Assembly: GCA_045637205.1 (NCBI GenBank)
Contig: JAZTYY010000001.1
Span: 1 to 22,076 of the forward strand
Reading direction: 5' to 3'
From: RGIG4608 sp045637205
Lineage (GTDB): Bacteria > Bacillota > Clostridia > Oscillospirales > CAG-272
DNA length: 22,076 nt
Shown here: piece by piece, positions 8,414-15,678 of the stretch
How positions within the stretch are numbered: the first letter of the stretch is position 1
How the letters are laid out: each line of letters opens with the position of its first letter
Position numbers and translations under genes: made by a program
Notes under the pieces: generated by a model
Database searches by the model: none
What the model saw: the letters and a program-made list of their open reading frames with translations, nothing else
Told to the model about the DNA's origin: nothing

Positions 8414-8456
8414 TCTGTGTTTTTCTCCTTTATTAATTTTAATTGCATACACATCT

Positions 8457-8485
8457 ATTATAACATATATTATATATAAATGCAA
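8457..8485 (-). promoter_or_regulatory. Promoter of the Hint lipoprotein gene
   Basis: On the minus strand TTGCAT (8480-8485) and perfect TATAAT (8457-8462) are 17 bp apart. The transcript would start about 50 bases before the ATG, supporting the start at 8413 rather than one further upstream. Confidence 0.7.
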
Positions 8486-8515
8486 GTATAATTTTATGAA
8501 CATTTATCATATACA

Positions 8516-8543
8516 AAATCACCCCTTTTTCGAGGGGTGATTT
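8516..8543 (-). terminator. Terminator after MFS gene
   Basis: A 10-bp stem, AAATCACCCC (8516-8525) with GGGGTGATTT (8534-8543), lies just past the MFS stop codon. Confidence 0.8.
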
Positions 8544-8554
8544 AATGAGCTTTT

Positions 8555-9772
8555 TTATGTACTTTCTAAGATAAATTTTTTTACGTTGCGGTTAAAGCAC
8601 ATATACATCATGGGTGCAATTGAGATAAGTGAACCGATGGCAAATATGATGTATAAGGGGAATATCTCGCCTAAAAATCCGTACACAACAGTAGATATTG
8701 CAGTTCCACACGTTGTTGCTGATGAGAAAAATCCAAGAATTGCTCCACGATTTTCTTCAGGAAGAGCCAACATCATAGATGCACTGAATACCGTGTTTCC
8801 TGCGGTGTTACAAAATCCGCCAAGAAATGCAAATACACACATTGGCACAAACTGAGTCGACAAATATGCCATAATTAAAAATATGCAGGACGCAGAAAAG
8901 CATATTGCCATAATCCAATAGCGCGACCTTTGGCTGAATTTGATTATACCCAAAAGAACAACACAAGCTATTGCCGAAGCCATCCACATAGACATCAGCA
9001 CACCGTATTCTGCCTCGTTAAAGCCTTTTTGCGCGGTGAAAGGAATCATGAGTGTAAATGGACCTGCACCAAGGAAATTGATAATTACTGCACAAGGAAT
9101 GAATATGCGTAAGCTTGGATTATCAAAAATTGTTTTGATAGCAATTTTGCTATCCTTGAGAATGCTTTTTATTGAAACCTTAGCACCCTGATTTACGGTT
9201 TTTGGAACCGAAACAAATATTTCCGAGATGGCAGCGTAAAGGTTGCTGCAGCCATTGATGATAATGATAAGTGGAACACCGAAGAATGCCACTAACACGC
9301 CACTCAAAGCCGTTCCAATCATGTTGATTGTGTTGCTAACACCCGAAAAAAGGGATTGTCCGCGCACCATATCGTCGCGAGGTATGATATCAATAAGAAC
9401 CGTGCTTGATGCGGGTGAATACAACACACCACCAAGGGAAGCAAGAAAGGCAGCGGCAAGAACGATGGGGACGCTTAACTTGTCCGTATAGGCAAGCACA
9501 CCAATCGTCAGCATTAACGCGCCTTGAAATGCATCACCGATTACAAGCACCCATTTTCGATTTATTTTATCCACTATAGTGCCTGTGAAGGGGGATAAAA
9601 ACATTGTAACAAACAATGAAATGGACGACATAACGCCCATAAGTCCTGAAGAGCCCGTCTTTTGATATACCCAATAGCCGATAGCAACGCTATACATAAG
9701 GTCACCTATCAAGCTGACAGCAGAGCTTTGCAAAAGTAATATAAAATTTTTATTCCATAATTTCTTAACCAT
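8555..9772 (-). CDS. Major facilitator superfamily efflux transporter
   Basis: This is a 405-residue inner-membrane protein with about 12 hydrophobic segments, close to the usual size of MFS drug exporters. The loop between segments 2 and 3 reads GTIVDKINRKWVLVIGD, the MFS motif A (G-x-x-x-D-K/R-x-x-R-K/R). The overall pattern resembles the macrolide/enterobactin exporter branch (MefA/EntS-like), so efflux of a small compound by proton antiport is the likely job; the substrate cannot be predicted. GGAG at 9780-9783, seven bases upstream, supports the ATG at 9770-9772. It is transcribed alone, divergently from the MATE pump. Two promoter-like sites and a palindrome lie upstream (9799-9909), which suggests induction through a repressor encoded elsewhere. 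Superfamily assignment is secure. Confidence 0.88.
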   Translation of the reverse strand: MVKKLWNKNFILLLQSSAVSLIGDLMYSVAIGYWVYQKTGSSGLMGVMSSISLFVTMFLSPFTGTIVDKINRKWVLVIGDAFQGALMLTIGVLAYTDKLSVPIVLAAAFLASLGGVLYSPASSTVLIDIIPRDDMVRGQSLFSGVSNTINMIGTALSGVLVAFFGVPLIIIINGCSNLYAAISEIFVSVPKTVNQGAKVSIKSILKDSKIAIKTIFDNPSLRIFIPCAVIINFLGAGPFTLMIPFTAQKGFNEAEYGVLMSMWMASAIACVVLLGIIKFSQRSRYWIMAICFSASCIFLIMAYLSTQFVPMCVFAFLGGFCNTAGNTVFSASMMLALPEENRGAILGFFSSATTCGTAISTVVYGFLGEIFPLYIIFAIGSLISIAPMMYMCFNRNVKKFILEST

Positions 9773-9798
9773 AATAAATCTCCGTTGCTTTTTACCTC

Positions 9799-9827
9799 AT
9801 TATAGTAAAAAACGTTTGGTTGCGCAA
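9799..9827 (-). promoter_or_regulatory. Proximal promoter of MFS gene
   Basis: On the minus strand TTGCGC (9822-9827) and perfect TATAAT (9799-9804) are 17 bp apart. The -35 overlaps the small palindrome TTGCGCAA (9820-9827), a possible binding site. Confidence 0.6.
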
Positions 9828-9858
9828 TATATTTTAGTTTTAAAATGCAACAAGTGAG

Positions 9859-9873
9859 GCAACCAACGGTTGC
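9859..9873. promoter_or_regulatory. Candidate operator palindrome
   Basis: GCAACC-AAC-GGTTGC is a perfect 6-bp inverted repeat with a 3-bp centre. It lies just downstream of the -10 of the distal minus-strand promoter, at its expected start of transcription, and a GGTTGC half-site recurs at 9817-9822 near the proximal -35. The position is typical of a repressor operator; the regulator is not in the window. Confidence 0.5.
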
Positions 9874-9880
9874 TTTTGCA

Positions 9881-9909
9881 ATTATAACACATAAAACCTT
9901 CAAATTCAA
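9881..9909 (-). promoter_or_regulatory. Distal promoter of MFS gene
   Basis: On the minus strand TTGAAT (9904-9909) and perfect TATAAT (9881-9886) are spaced 17 bp. Confidence 0.5.
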
Positions 9910-9953
9910 GACTTTAGTAAATATTTTGGTGTATTTATAGTGCTTTTGTGTGA

Positions 9954-9982
9954 TTGACTTTGCACAAGATTTATGCTATAAT
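9954..9982 (+). promoter_or_regulatory. Promoter of MATE gene
   Basis: TTGACT (9954-9959) and perfect TATAAT (9977-9982) are separated by 17 bp, 32 bp before the ATG. Confidence 0.75.
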
Positions 9983-10014
9983 TTATCTCGTAAAATCAAC
10001 CAAAGGAACAGTAA

Positions 10015-11373
10015 ATGAAAAATACAGATAAATCAACTGATAATAAGACAAATACGGGCAGAAAAAAGCTGCATCAGCTTTTCTTCCCAATTTTTTTGGA
10101 AATATTATTTATGATGCTTGCAGGCATAGTGGATACACTAATGCTTTCAAGTGAGGGAAATAACGAGGTTGGAGCCGTGGGCACGGCAAACACCTACGTT
10201 GGATTGTTTCTCATTATGTTTTCCATCATATCCTCGGGAATGGTGGCAGTTATGACGCAGTATATTGGTGCAAACCGCCCCGGTGTTGCGCGTCAGGCAT
10301 TAAAAATCGGCTTGATTTTTAATGGAATCGTTGGCGTTGTGATTACGGGAATACTGATTTTTGGGGCAGGGCCCATTTTAAACGTGGTTGGTATTGCCGA
10401 AAACCTTGAGGAGCCTGCAAAAATATATCTGCAAACAATAGGTATTTTTTGTATGTGTAATGCTTTAACGCCTATTATTTCAAGCTATTTGAGATCTTTT
10501 GGACACACCACTCCAACTCTTGTTGCAACCTTGGTTGCCAACGGCTTGAATATTGCGCTTAACGCATTTTTCCTCTTTGTGATGAAATGGGGAGTTTTGG
10601 GAGTTGCCTTGGCAACGGGAATTTCCCGAGTTGTAAATCTCGTTTGGGTTGCTGTTGCTGCTAAACGTCGCATAAAATTTGTGCAGGATGATAATCCACC
10701 TAAAAATAAAGAAATTTTCACAAAAATTGTTCGCGTTGGATTGCCTGCGGCAATGGAAACCATGTTATATAACATTGCCATTACCTTGGTAATCAGTATG
10801 CTTAACCGTATGGATGACACCGGTGCACAGGTAACGGCACGTTCATATGCTATGCAAATTTCCAATTTTTCATATTGCGTATCAGCTGCCTTGGCAAATG
10901 CCAATGCGATATTGGTTGGCTGGCATCTTGGTGCAGGGGAGTATGAGGAATGCGCACGCAGCACGCGTCGTTCGGCTTTGATTGGTATTGGTGCAGGTAT
11001 TACGATTGCAGGAATTTTTGCAATCTTATACCAACCAATAGTTGGGATTTTCACCGACGATGTTGATATGATTAATTTGGTTGGCGCGTTGCTTGTGGTT
11101 GATATATTCTTAGAGATAGGGCGCTCAACCAACCTTATTTACGGCTTTGCGCTTAAAACGAGTGGTGACGCTGTGTTCCCAATGATAATTGCCGTTGTGT
11201 TTATGTTCCTGTGCGCTGCAGGAGGAACTTGGTTCTTTGGTATGCATCTTGGCTGGCTGGCAGTTGGAGCATATATTGGTATGGCACTTGACGAATGCGT
11301 GCGTGCAATATTCATGTGTGGCCGTTGGCAGAGTGGAAAATGGAAAAAGCTCAAATTGGTTGATAAAAAATGA
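10015..11373 (+). CDS. MATE family efflux transporter
   Basis: This is a 452-residue membrane protein of the multidrug and toxic compound extrusion family, which exports organic cations or other compounds using a sodium or proton gradient. About 12 hydrophobic segments are visible in two similar halves. The N-terminal half shows IFLEILFMMLAGIVDTLMLS and VGAVGTANTY, the standard first-helix and linker signatures, and the region at about 235-260 (VRVGLPAAMETMLYN) marks the start of the second half. A short hydrophilic Lys/Asn/Thr-rich N-terminus precedes helix 1. AAAGGA at 10002-10007 supports the ATG at 10015. It has its own strong promoter, is divergent from the MFS pump, and ends at a terminator hairpin that is part of the tRNA-fMet-associated repeat. 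The substrate is unknown; family identity is secure. Confidence 0.9.
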   Translation: MKNTDKSTDNKTNTGRKKLHQLFFPIFLEILFMMLAGIVDTLMLSSEGNNEVGAVGTANTYVGLFLIMFSIISSGMVAVMTQYIGANRPGVARQALKIGLIFNGIVGVVITGILIFGAGPILNVVGIAENLEEPAKIYLQTIGIFCMCNALTPIISSYLRSFGHTTPTLVATLVANGLNIALNAFFLFVMKWGVLGVALATGISRVVNLVWVAVAAKRRIKFVQDDNPPKNKEIFTKIVRVGLPAAMETMLYNIAITLVISMLNRMDDTGAQVTARSYAMQISNFSYCVSAALANANAILVGWHLGAGEYEECARSTRRSALIGIGAGITIAGIFAILYQPIVGIFTDDVDMINLVGALLVVDIFLEIGRSTNLIYGFALKTSGDAVFPMIIAVVFMFLCAAGGTWFFGMHLGWLAVGAYIGMALDECVRAIFMCGRWQSGKWKKLKLVDKK

Positions 11374-11377
11374 TATA

Positions 11378-11430
11378 AAAAAGCACACCGAGTGGTGTGC
11401 TTTTGTTTTATGGTTGCGGGGGTGGGATTT
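11378..11430. repeat. Displaced copy of tRNA-fMet 3' end plus terminator (53-bp direct repeat, copy 1)
   Basis: These 53 bases are identical to 11609-11661. They comprise a terminator hairpin (AAAAGCACACC/GGTGTGCTTTT) and, on the minus strand, the last ~20 nt of tRNA-fMet from the T-loop to the CCA end. Here the tRNA part leads nowhere. The hairpin now acts as the terminator of the MATE gene, whose stop codon is only five bases away. Such a duplicated tRNA 3' end is what site-specific integration leaves behind, although the 178 bp between copies is very short. Confidence 0.85.
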
Positions 11431-11608
11431 TTCATTGCACAGTCGAAAATATAGTCGTTTCGGGCACATACTAAAGTATTTGCCCGATACTCCTTATTTT
11501 CTCCCATCTCATTCTCCCTTCATCTGCCACAGGCAGCGGTCGAATTCGATGCTCACTCCCTCTGCGGAGGTCGTTCGGCAATTCAAAATCTACTCTCAAG
11601 GATAAAAC
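11431..11608. other. Non-coding segment between the two tRNA-end repeats
   Basis: The 178 bp contain no convincing gene. Visible are a hairpin CGGGCA...TGCCCG around 11460-11486 with an inner ATAC/GTAT stem, a CTGCC/GGCAG stem near 11525-11537 and the palindrome TCGAATTCGA. I could not recognise a tRNA, integrase fragment or insertion sequence. Confidence 0.5.
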
Positions 11609-11636
11609 AAAAAGCACACCGAGTGGTGTGCTTTTG
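11609..11636 (-). terminator. Terminator of the tRNA-fMet transcript
   Basis: The AAAAGCACACC/GGTGTGCTTTT hairpin lies immediately 3' of tRNA-fMet on the minus strand. It forms the first half of copy 2 of the 53-bp repeat. Confidence 0.8.
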
Positions 11637-11641
11637 TTTTA

Positions 11642-11719
<78 letters not shown>

Positions 11720-11736
11720 ATACTGGTAATTAAGTG

Positions 11737-11825
11737 TGGTGCCGGGAACGGGAATCGAACCCGTACGGTGCTCTCGCACCACGGGATTTTAAGTCCCGGG
11801 CGTCTGCCAATTTCGCCACCCCGGC
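11737..11825 (-). tRNA. tRNA-Leu (TAA)
   Basis: Read on the minus strand, this 89-nt gene starts GCCGGGG and ends TCCCGGCACCA with encoded CCA. It has the long variable arm of class II tRNAs (a stem around GGTGCGAGAGCACC) and the anticodon loop ACTTAAA, giving anticodon TAA. It is upstream of tRNA-fMet in the same orientation. Confidence 0.95.
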
Positions 11826-11920
11826 GGAATTTACATCGCCACTTTTGTGGTCCACTCTTAATTGCTTGAATAGTATAACACACAAAATGCAATTTGTCAA
11901 CACCCTTTTAATAAAAAATG

Positions 11921-11949
11921 TTGACTTTTTTTGTTTTAGAGGTTACAAT
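11921..11949 (+). promoter_or_regulatory. Promoter of hypothetical gene and recG
   Basis: TTGACT (11921-11926) and TACAAT (11944-11949) are spaced 17 bp. Transcription from here would begin about 36 bases before the ATG at 11992, so it cannot include the longer upstream reading frame through the tRNAs. Confidence 0.65.
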
Positions 11950-11991
11950 AGTGCTATAACTATTAATATTATATGTGGATTTATTAATTTT

Positions 11992-12915
11992 ATGCTTAAA
12001 AAATTTAAACCTATAACACAAGAAAAACCGATATTATTTAATGAGGACGTATATTTGATTGATGACTCCGGCAGGGTGCTATGTGGCAGGCACAAGGGAG
12101 AGGAAATCAAAAATATTTTTGCCCACGTGGATGCAAACGAGCTTTTATTTATTCGTGAAAATATGTTTTTTGCAGGTTTAAAGCCTCTTTTGCTTGTGCA
12201 ATCCTCACTTGGTGCAATATTTATTGATGATTCGCTTTTCGGCAGCTACCGTTTACTCATTGCGATTGTTCCTCATTTTAGCAGGCAAGAGGTGCTTGCT
12301 ATGGTTAGTGACAAGATAAAATCCATTGTCCTTGCAAGTCCCGATATGAAGGATGAGCTTGCTATGGCTAGTTGCGTTGAGTTTGACCAATCTCACGATG
12401 AATTTTGTGAAAGATTGTTATCAACGCATCGCGGAGCGTATTATTACCGTGTTCACGGGCGCACGAATGGAGATATATCCATGATGATGTCCGAAATTGC
12501 CTATGATTTTTCACGTTTTTGTGGATGTGAGCTTGAGCTTACAACGAACGGTGTTGGGCTGTTTGAGATGAAAAACGATCTTTGCATAGACTCATATGTT
12601 TTTGCGCTTACAAGCTTATTATTTACGGCGCGAAATTGTTCCTCGACGGGCAAAGCCAAGATGGACGTTTATTTTGATGAAATGGGCATTTATTTTGAGT
12701 TTGGATTTGAAATTGCTGAAGAATACAGGTCTATATCGTTGCAAAACGAGGTAGCCGAGCTTAAAAATTTCAAATTTAGAGCCGAGAATCATTTGTTTAA
12801 CTGCGATTTTTATCAAAATGATAGAGCGTTTGCAGTGAGGGCGTATCCTTGGTTCAAGCACCCAAATTCTGCAGACATAAAAGAGAAGAGAAAAGAGTTT
12901 ATATACAATATATAA
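11992..12915 (+). CDS. Hypothetical protein upstream of recG
   Basis: I do not recognise this 307-residue protein. The frame is open further upstream, but that part is antisense tRNA; the ATG at 11992, just after the promoter, is the sensible start even though no strong ribosome binding site precedes it. There is no signal peptide and no clear membrane segment. The N-terminal third contains a region like a small alpha/beta sensor domain (VYLIDDSGRVLCG, LGAIFIDDSLFGSYRLLIAIVP). The C-terminal part (about 165-250) alternates helix and strand (MMSEIAYDFSRFCG, then KMDVYFDEMGIYFEFGF) in a way reminiscent of a histidine-kinase dimerisation/ATPase fold, but the phospho-accepting His and the N, G1 and G2 boxes are not visible. 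recG starts 18 bases downstream with its own ribosome binding site, so co-transcription is likely. Function unknown. Confidence 0.7.
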   Translation: MLKKFKPITQEKPILFNEDVYLIDDSGRVLCGRHKGEEIKNIFAHVDANELLFIRENMFFAGLKPLLLVQSSLGAIFIDDSLFGSYRLLIAIVPHFSRQEVLAMVSDKIKSIVLASPDMKDELAMASCVEFDQSHDEFCERLLSTHRGAYYYRVHGRTNGDISMMMSEIAYDFSRFCGCELELTTNGVGLFEMKNDLCIDSYVFALTSLLFTARNCSSTGKAKMDVYFDEMGIYFEFGFEIAEEYRSISLQNEVAELKNFKFRAENHLFNCDFYQNDRAFAVRAYPWFKHPNSADIKEKRKEFIYNI

Positions 12916-12933
12916 TTGAAAGGAGAGTACAAT

Positions 12934-15060
12934 ATGGCAAAGCTTAGTGACGCATCAGTAAAGGTGCTATCGGGCATTGGCCCTGCGCGTGTAAAGGCAT
13001 ATTCAAAGCTTGGAATTGAAACGGTTTCAGATCTTGTTTATCATTTTCCGCGCGCTTATGAAAATCGTGGAGATATAAAGCTTTTGTCAGAGTGTATTCC
13101 AGGAAACAAGGCGGCTCTTGAAATGGTTATTGGCACCGTTCCAAAGAAGTCCGTAATACGAAGAGGAATGACTCTTTTGAAATTTACTGCTTTTGACGAA
13201 AGTGGAACCTGTGAAATAACTTTTTACAATCAAAACTATCTTGTAGATAAATTCCCACTTGGTGCGACCTTCCGCTTTTATGGTCAGGTTGAAAGAGTTG
13301 GCAATAGATATAAAATGAACACTCCTTCTTACGAGATGGTAATAGAGGGAGAGGAGCTTAAGCCTCTTGTACCCGTGTATCCTCTTACGGAGGGAATAAG
13401 CAAAAATAGAATTGCAGCCGATATTGAAGCGGCAATCAACGTTTTATCTCCCGAGCTTGAGGATTACTTGCCTGACGAGATTAGAAGAAGATATAAGCTT
13501 TGCACTTTACCGTTTGCACTTCGTTCCATCCATGATCCCACCGATTACGAATCGGTTGCAAGGGCAAAGAGAAGACTCATTTTCGATGAGTTTTTCACAT
13601 TTGCACTTGGAATGACATTGAGTGGTAAAAAGCGCAAGGAGTACGGAGCTCCCGTTTGCGATAACAACGACATAAGTGAGCTTTTGGCTGCATTTCCATA
13701 TGAGCTTACAGGTGACCAAATGAAAGCCATTGATGATATTAAACGCGATATGGCAAAGGATACTCCAATGAGTCGAATTTTGGTTGGTGACGTTGGATGT
13801 GGAAAAACCGTTTGCGCCATGGCAGCAATGCTTATTGCTGTAAAAAGTGGACGTCAGGCGGTGCTCATGGCACCTACTGAGATACTTGCGCGTCAGCATT
13901 ATAATGATATTGCGCCCATTTTTGAGAAAATGGACTATAGAGTGGAGCTTTTGGTTGGCTCACTTACTCCTGCGCAGAAGAAGAGGGTAAGAGCATCCCT
14001 TTGCGATGAAGATGAATCAAAGCGCACAAGCATTGTTATCGGTACTCACGCGCTCATTTCCGAGGGGGTTGAATTCCACTCGGCAGGTGTGCTTGTAACT
14101 GACGAGCAGCATAGATTTGGTGTGGCGCAAAGAGCCACTCTTTCAAAAAAGGGTGAGAGGGCGCACGTGCTTGTTATGAGCGCGACACCGATACCACGTT
14201 CACTTGCACTTATTATGTACGGTGACTTGGATCTTTCAAAAATTAATGAGATGCCACGCGGCAGACAGAGAGTGGATACCTTTGTGGTTGACGAAAACTA
14301 CCGTCCACGTTTGAATACTTTTATTGAAAAGCAGGTTGTTGAGGGCGGTCAGGTCTATATAGTTTGTCCTGCGGTAGAAGAAAAAGAGCCTGAGGATTTG
14401 GGAGAAATAAATTTTGCTGAATTTGGTATGCAAAGAGAAGAATTGCCACCACTTAAGGCGGCGGTTCAATTTTCAGAGGAGCTTGCAAAGGCCCTTCCTA
14501 ATCTCAATATTGAATTTCTTCACGGAAAAATGAAGGGCGCAGAGAAGGACGATATAATGAAACGCTTTGCGGCGGGTGAAATTGATGTGCTTGTTTCAAC
14601 AACAGTAATTGAGGTTGGTGTTAACGTGCCGCGTGCAACTCTTATGGTGGTTGAAAATGCTGAGCGCTTTGGCTTGGCGCAGCTGCATCAGCTTCGCGGA
14701 AGAGTCGGCCGCGGAAACAAAAAATCATATTGTGTTCTTGTTTCGGATAGTAAGGGAGAAAATGCTCGCGAGCGCCTTGAAACAATGAAGAAGGAATATG
14801 ACGGATTTAAAATTGCTGAAAAGGATTTGCTTCTTCGTGGCCCCGGTGACTTCATTAAGGGTTCAAGTGACCCACTTGTTCGCCAAAGTGGAGGAATTAA
14901 ATTCAAGCTTGCCGATATGAGTGAGGATTCGGGCATTTTGACGGATGCATATGAGGCTGCAAGGGAATTAATTGAAAAATCTCCCGACCTTTCGGATAAT
15001 GAAAATCTTAAAAGAATGATTGTAAAAATGTTCTCAATAGATGAACACTCCTTAAATTAG
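12934..15060 (+). CDS. recG: ATP-dependent DNA helicase RecG
   Basis: RecG is a monomeric superfamily 2 translocase that regresses stalled replication forks and processes branched DNA in the cytoplasm. The protein is 708 residues, slightly longer than the usual 680-695. The start is ATG at 12934 with AAAGGAGAG at 12919-12927; an in-frame TTG at 12916 lies before that site and is rejected. The N-terminal wedge includes LSGIGPARVKAYSKLGI (helix-hairpin-helix-like) and an OB fold (about 60-150). Helicase motifs follow: I GDVGCGKT (285-292), Ia MAPTEILARQHY, II DEQH (390-393), III VMSATPIPR, V STTVIEVGVNVP, and VI QLRGRVGRG. All key residues are present. It lies directly downstream of the unknown 307-residue gene. 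No terminator is obvious before the MarR gene. Confidence 0.97.
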   Translation: MAKLSDASVKVLSGIGPARVKAYSKLGIETVSDLVYHFPRAYENRGDIKLLSECIPGNKAALEMVIGTVPKKSVIRRGMTLLKFTAFDESGTCEITFYNQNYLVDKFPLGATFRFYGQVERVGNRYKMNTPSYEMVIEGEELKPLVPVYPLTEGISKNRIAADIEAAINVLSPELEDYLPDEIRRRYKLCTLPFALRSIHDPTDYESVARAKRRLIFDEFFTFALGMTLSGKKRKEYGAPVCDNNDISELLAAFPYELTGDQMKAIDDIKRDMAKDTPMSRILVGDVGCGKTVCAMAAMLIAVKSGRQAVLMAPTEILARQHYNDIAPIFEKMDYRVELLVGSLTPAQKKRVRASLCDEDESKRTSIVIGTHALISEGVEFHSAGVLVTDEQHRFGVAQRATLSKKGERAHVLVMSATPIPRSLALIMYGDLDLSKINEMPRGRQRVDTFVVDENYRPRLNTFIEKQVVEGGQVYIVCPAVEEKEPEDLGEINFAEFGMQREELPPLKAAVQFSEELAKALPNLNIEFLHGKMKGAEKDDIMKRFAAGEIDVLVSTTVIEVGVNVPRATLMVVENAERFGLAQLHQLRGRVGRGNKKSYCVLVSDSKGENARERLETMKKEYDGFKIAEKDLLLRGPGDFIKGSSDPLVRQSGGIKFKLADMSEDSGILTDAYEAARELIEKSPDLSDNENLKRMIVKMFSIDEHSLN

Positions 15061-15188
15061 CTCCAAAATCATCTACGAAAGTGAATAAAGAGTGAATAAA
15101 TGATGCTTTTGATGAATAATATACAAAAATAACAAAAAAATTCAATTTGTTCACAAAATATTCACAAATAGGTGGTATTATAGAAATG

Positions 15189-15200
15189 TTGACAAGTCAA
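15189..15200. promoter_or_regulatory. Candidate MarR operator
   Basis: TTGAC-AA-GTCAA is a perfect inverted repeat immediately upstream of the MarR ribosome binding site and close behind a TATTAT/TATAGA -10-like sequence (15176-15184). That is where an autorepressing MarR protein would be expected to bind. The size and spacing fit MarR-type sites; binding is inferred. Confidence 0.5.
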
Positions 15201-15214
15201 CAATTGGAGGACTT

Positions 15215-15667
15215 ATGGAAGCTAATAGATTTTTACTGTTTTATCAAAGCTTTGAGAGAGTCGTGAAAGATATCAAGAAAAAAGAGGCATCCTATATGAG
15301 TGAATATGGTTTGCGCTCAGTTCATATGCGTTGTTTGTTAGTAATAAAGCAAAGTGAAAATGGCATGACCATAACCCAACTTGCTAAGACAACGAGTACG
15401 GACAAGGCATTGATATCAAGGGTTGTCAAGGAGCTCGCTAATGATGGTTTTCTTGAAACGAAGACCGCAGGCGATGATAAAAGCTATAACAAAAAATATT
15501 ATCTCACTGAAAAAAGTGAAAAAATCGCATCAGATATCAATGAGGATATTGGTATATATATGGCTCAAGCAAGAATTGGAATACCTGAGGATGAAATGCA
15601 AAGGTTTTATGAAACCTTGTTCCGTCTTTCACAAAACATTTCAGTAATAGCCGATAGTGAAGAATAA
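15215..15667 (+). CDS. MarR family transcriptional regulator
   Basis: This is a 150-residue winged-helix DNA-binding protein of the MarR type, normally a dimeric repressor released by a small ligand. Helix-turn-helix: MTITQLAKTTSTDKALISRVVKELANDGFL (about 51-80), where ALISRVVKEL is the recognition helix. The wing contains the basic and acidic residues of the KTAGDDKSYNKKYYLTEKSEK stretch. Flanking N- and C-terminal helices would form the dimer. GGAGG at 15206-15210 supports the ATG at 15215. It is followed after 11 bases by the acyl-CoA-synthetase-like gene, so it probably controls that gene and itself; the upstream palindrome is the likely site. A fatty acid or acyl-CoA ligand would fit but is inference. 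Confidence 0.9.
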   Translation: MEANRFLLFYQSFERVVKDIKKKEASYMSEYGLRSVHMRCLLVIKQSENGMTITQLAKTTSTDKALISRVVKELANDGFLETKTAGDDKSYNKKYYLTEKSEKIASDINEDIGIYMAQARIGIPEDEMQRFYETLFRLSQNISVIADSEE

Positions 15668-15678
15668 AGGAGACCATT

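Noticed and set aside
8414..8503. Longer N-terminus for the giant lipoprotein, starting at 8503
   Set aside because: The extension would put 30 residues before the signal peptide, lies upstream of the AAGGAG site and overlaps the -10 and -35 of the promoter.
10485..11132. 215-codon minus-strand frame opposite the MATE gene
   Set aside because: It is low-complexity antisense of membrane helices with no start signals; the plus-strand MATE homology is clear.
11431..11608. Remnant tRNA or integrase gene between the repeats
   Set aside because: No cloverleaf can be drawn, and no frame shows integrase motifs.
11734..11991. N-terminal extension of the protein upstream of recG
   Set aside because: It is the antisense of tRNA-Leu and lies upstream of the promoter at 11921-11949.
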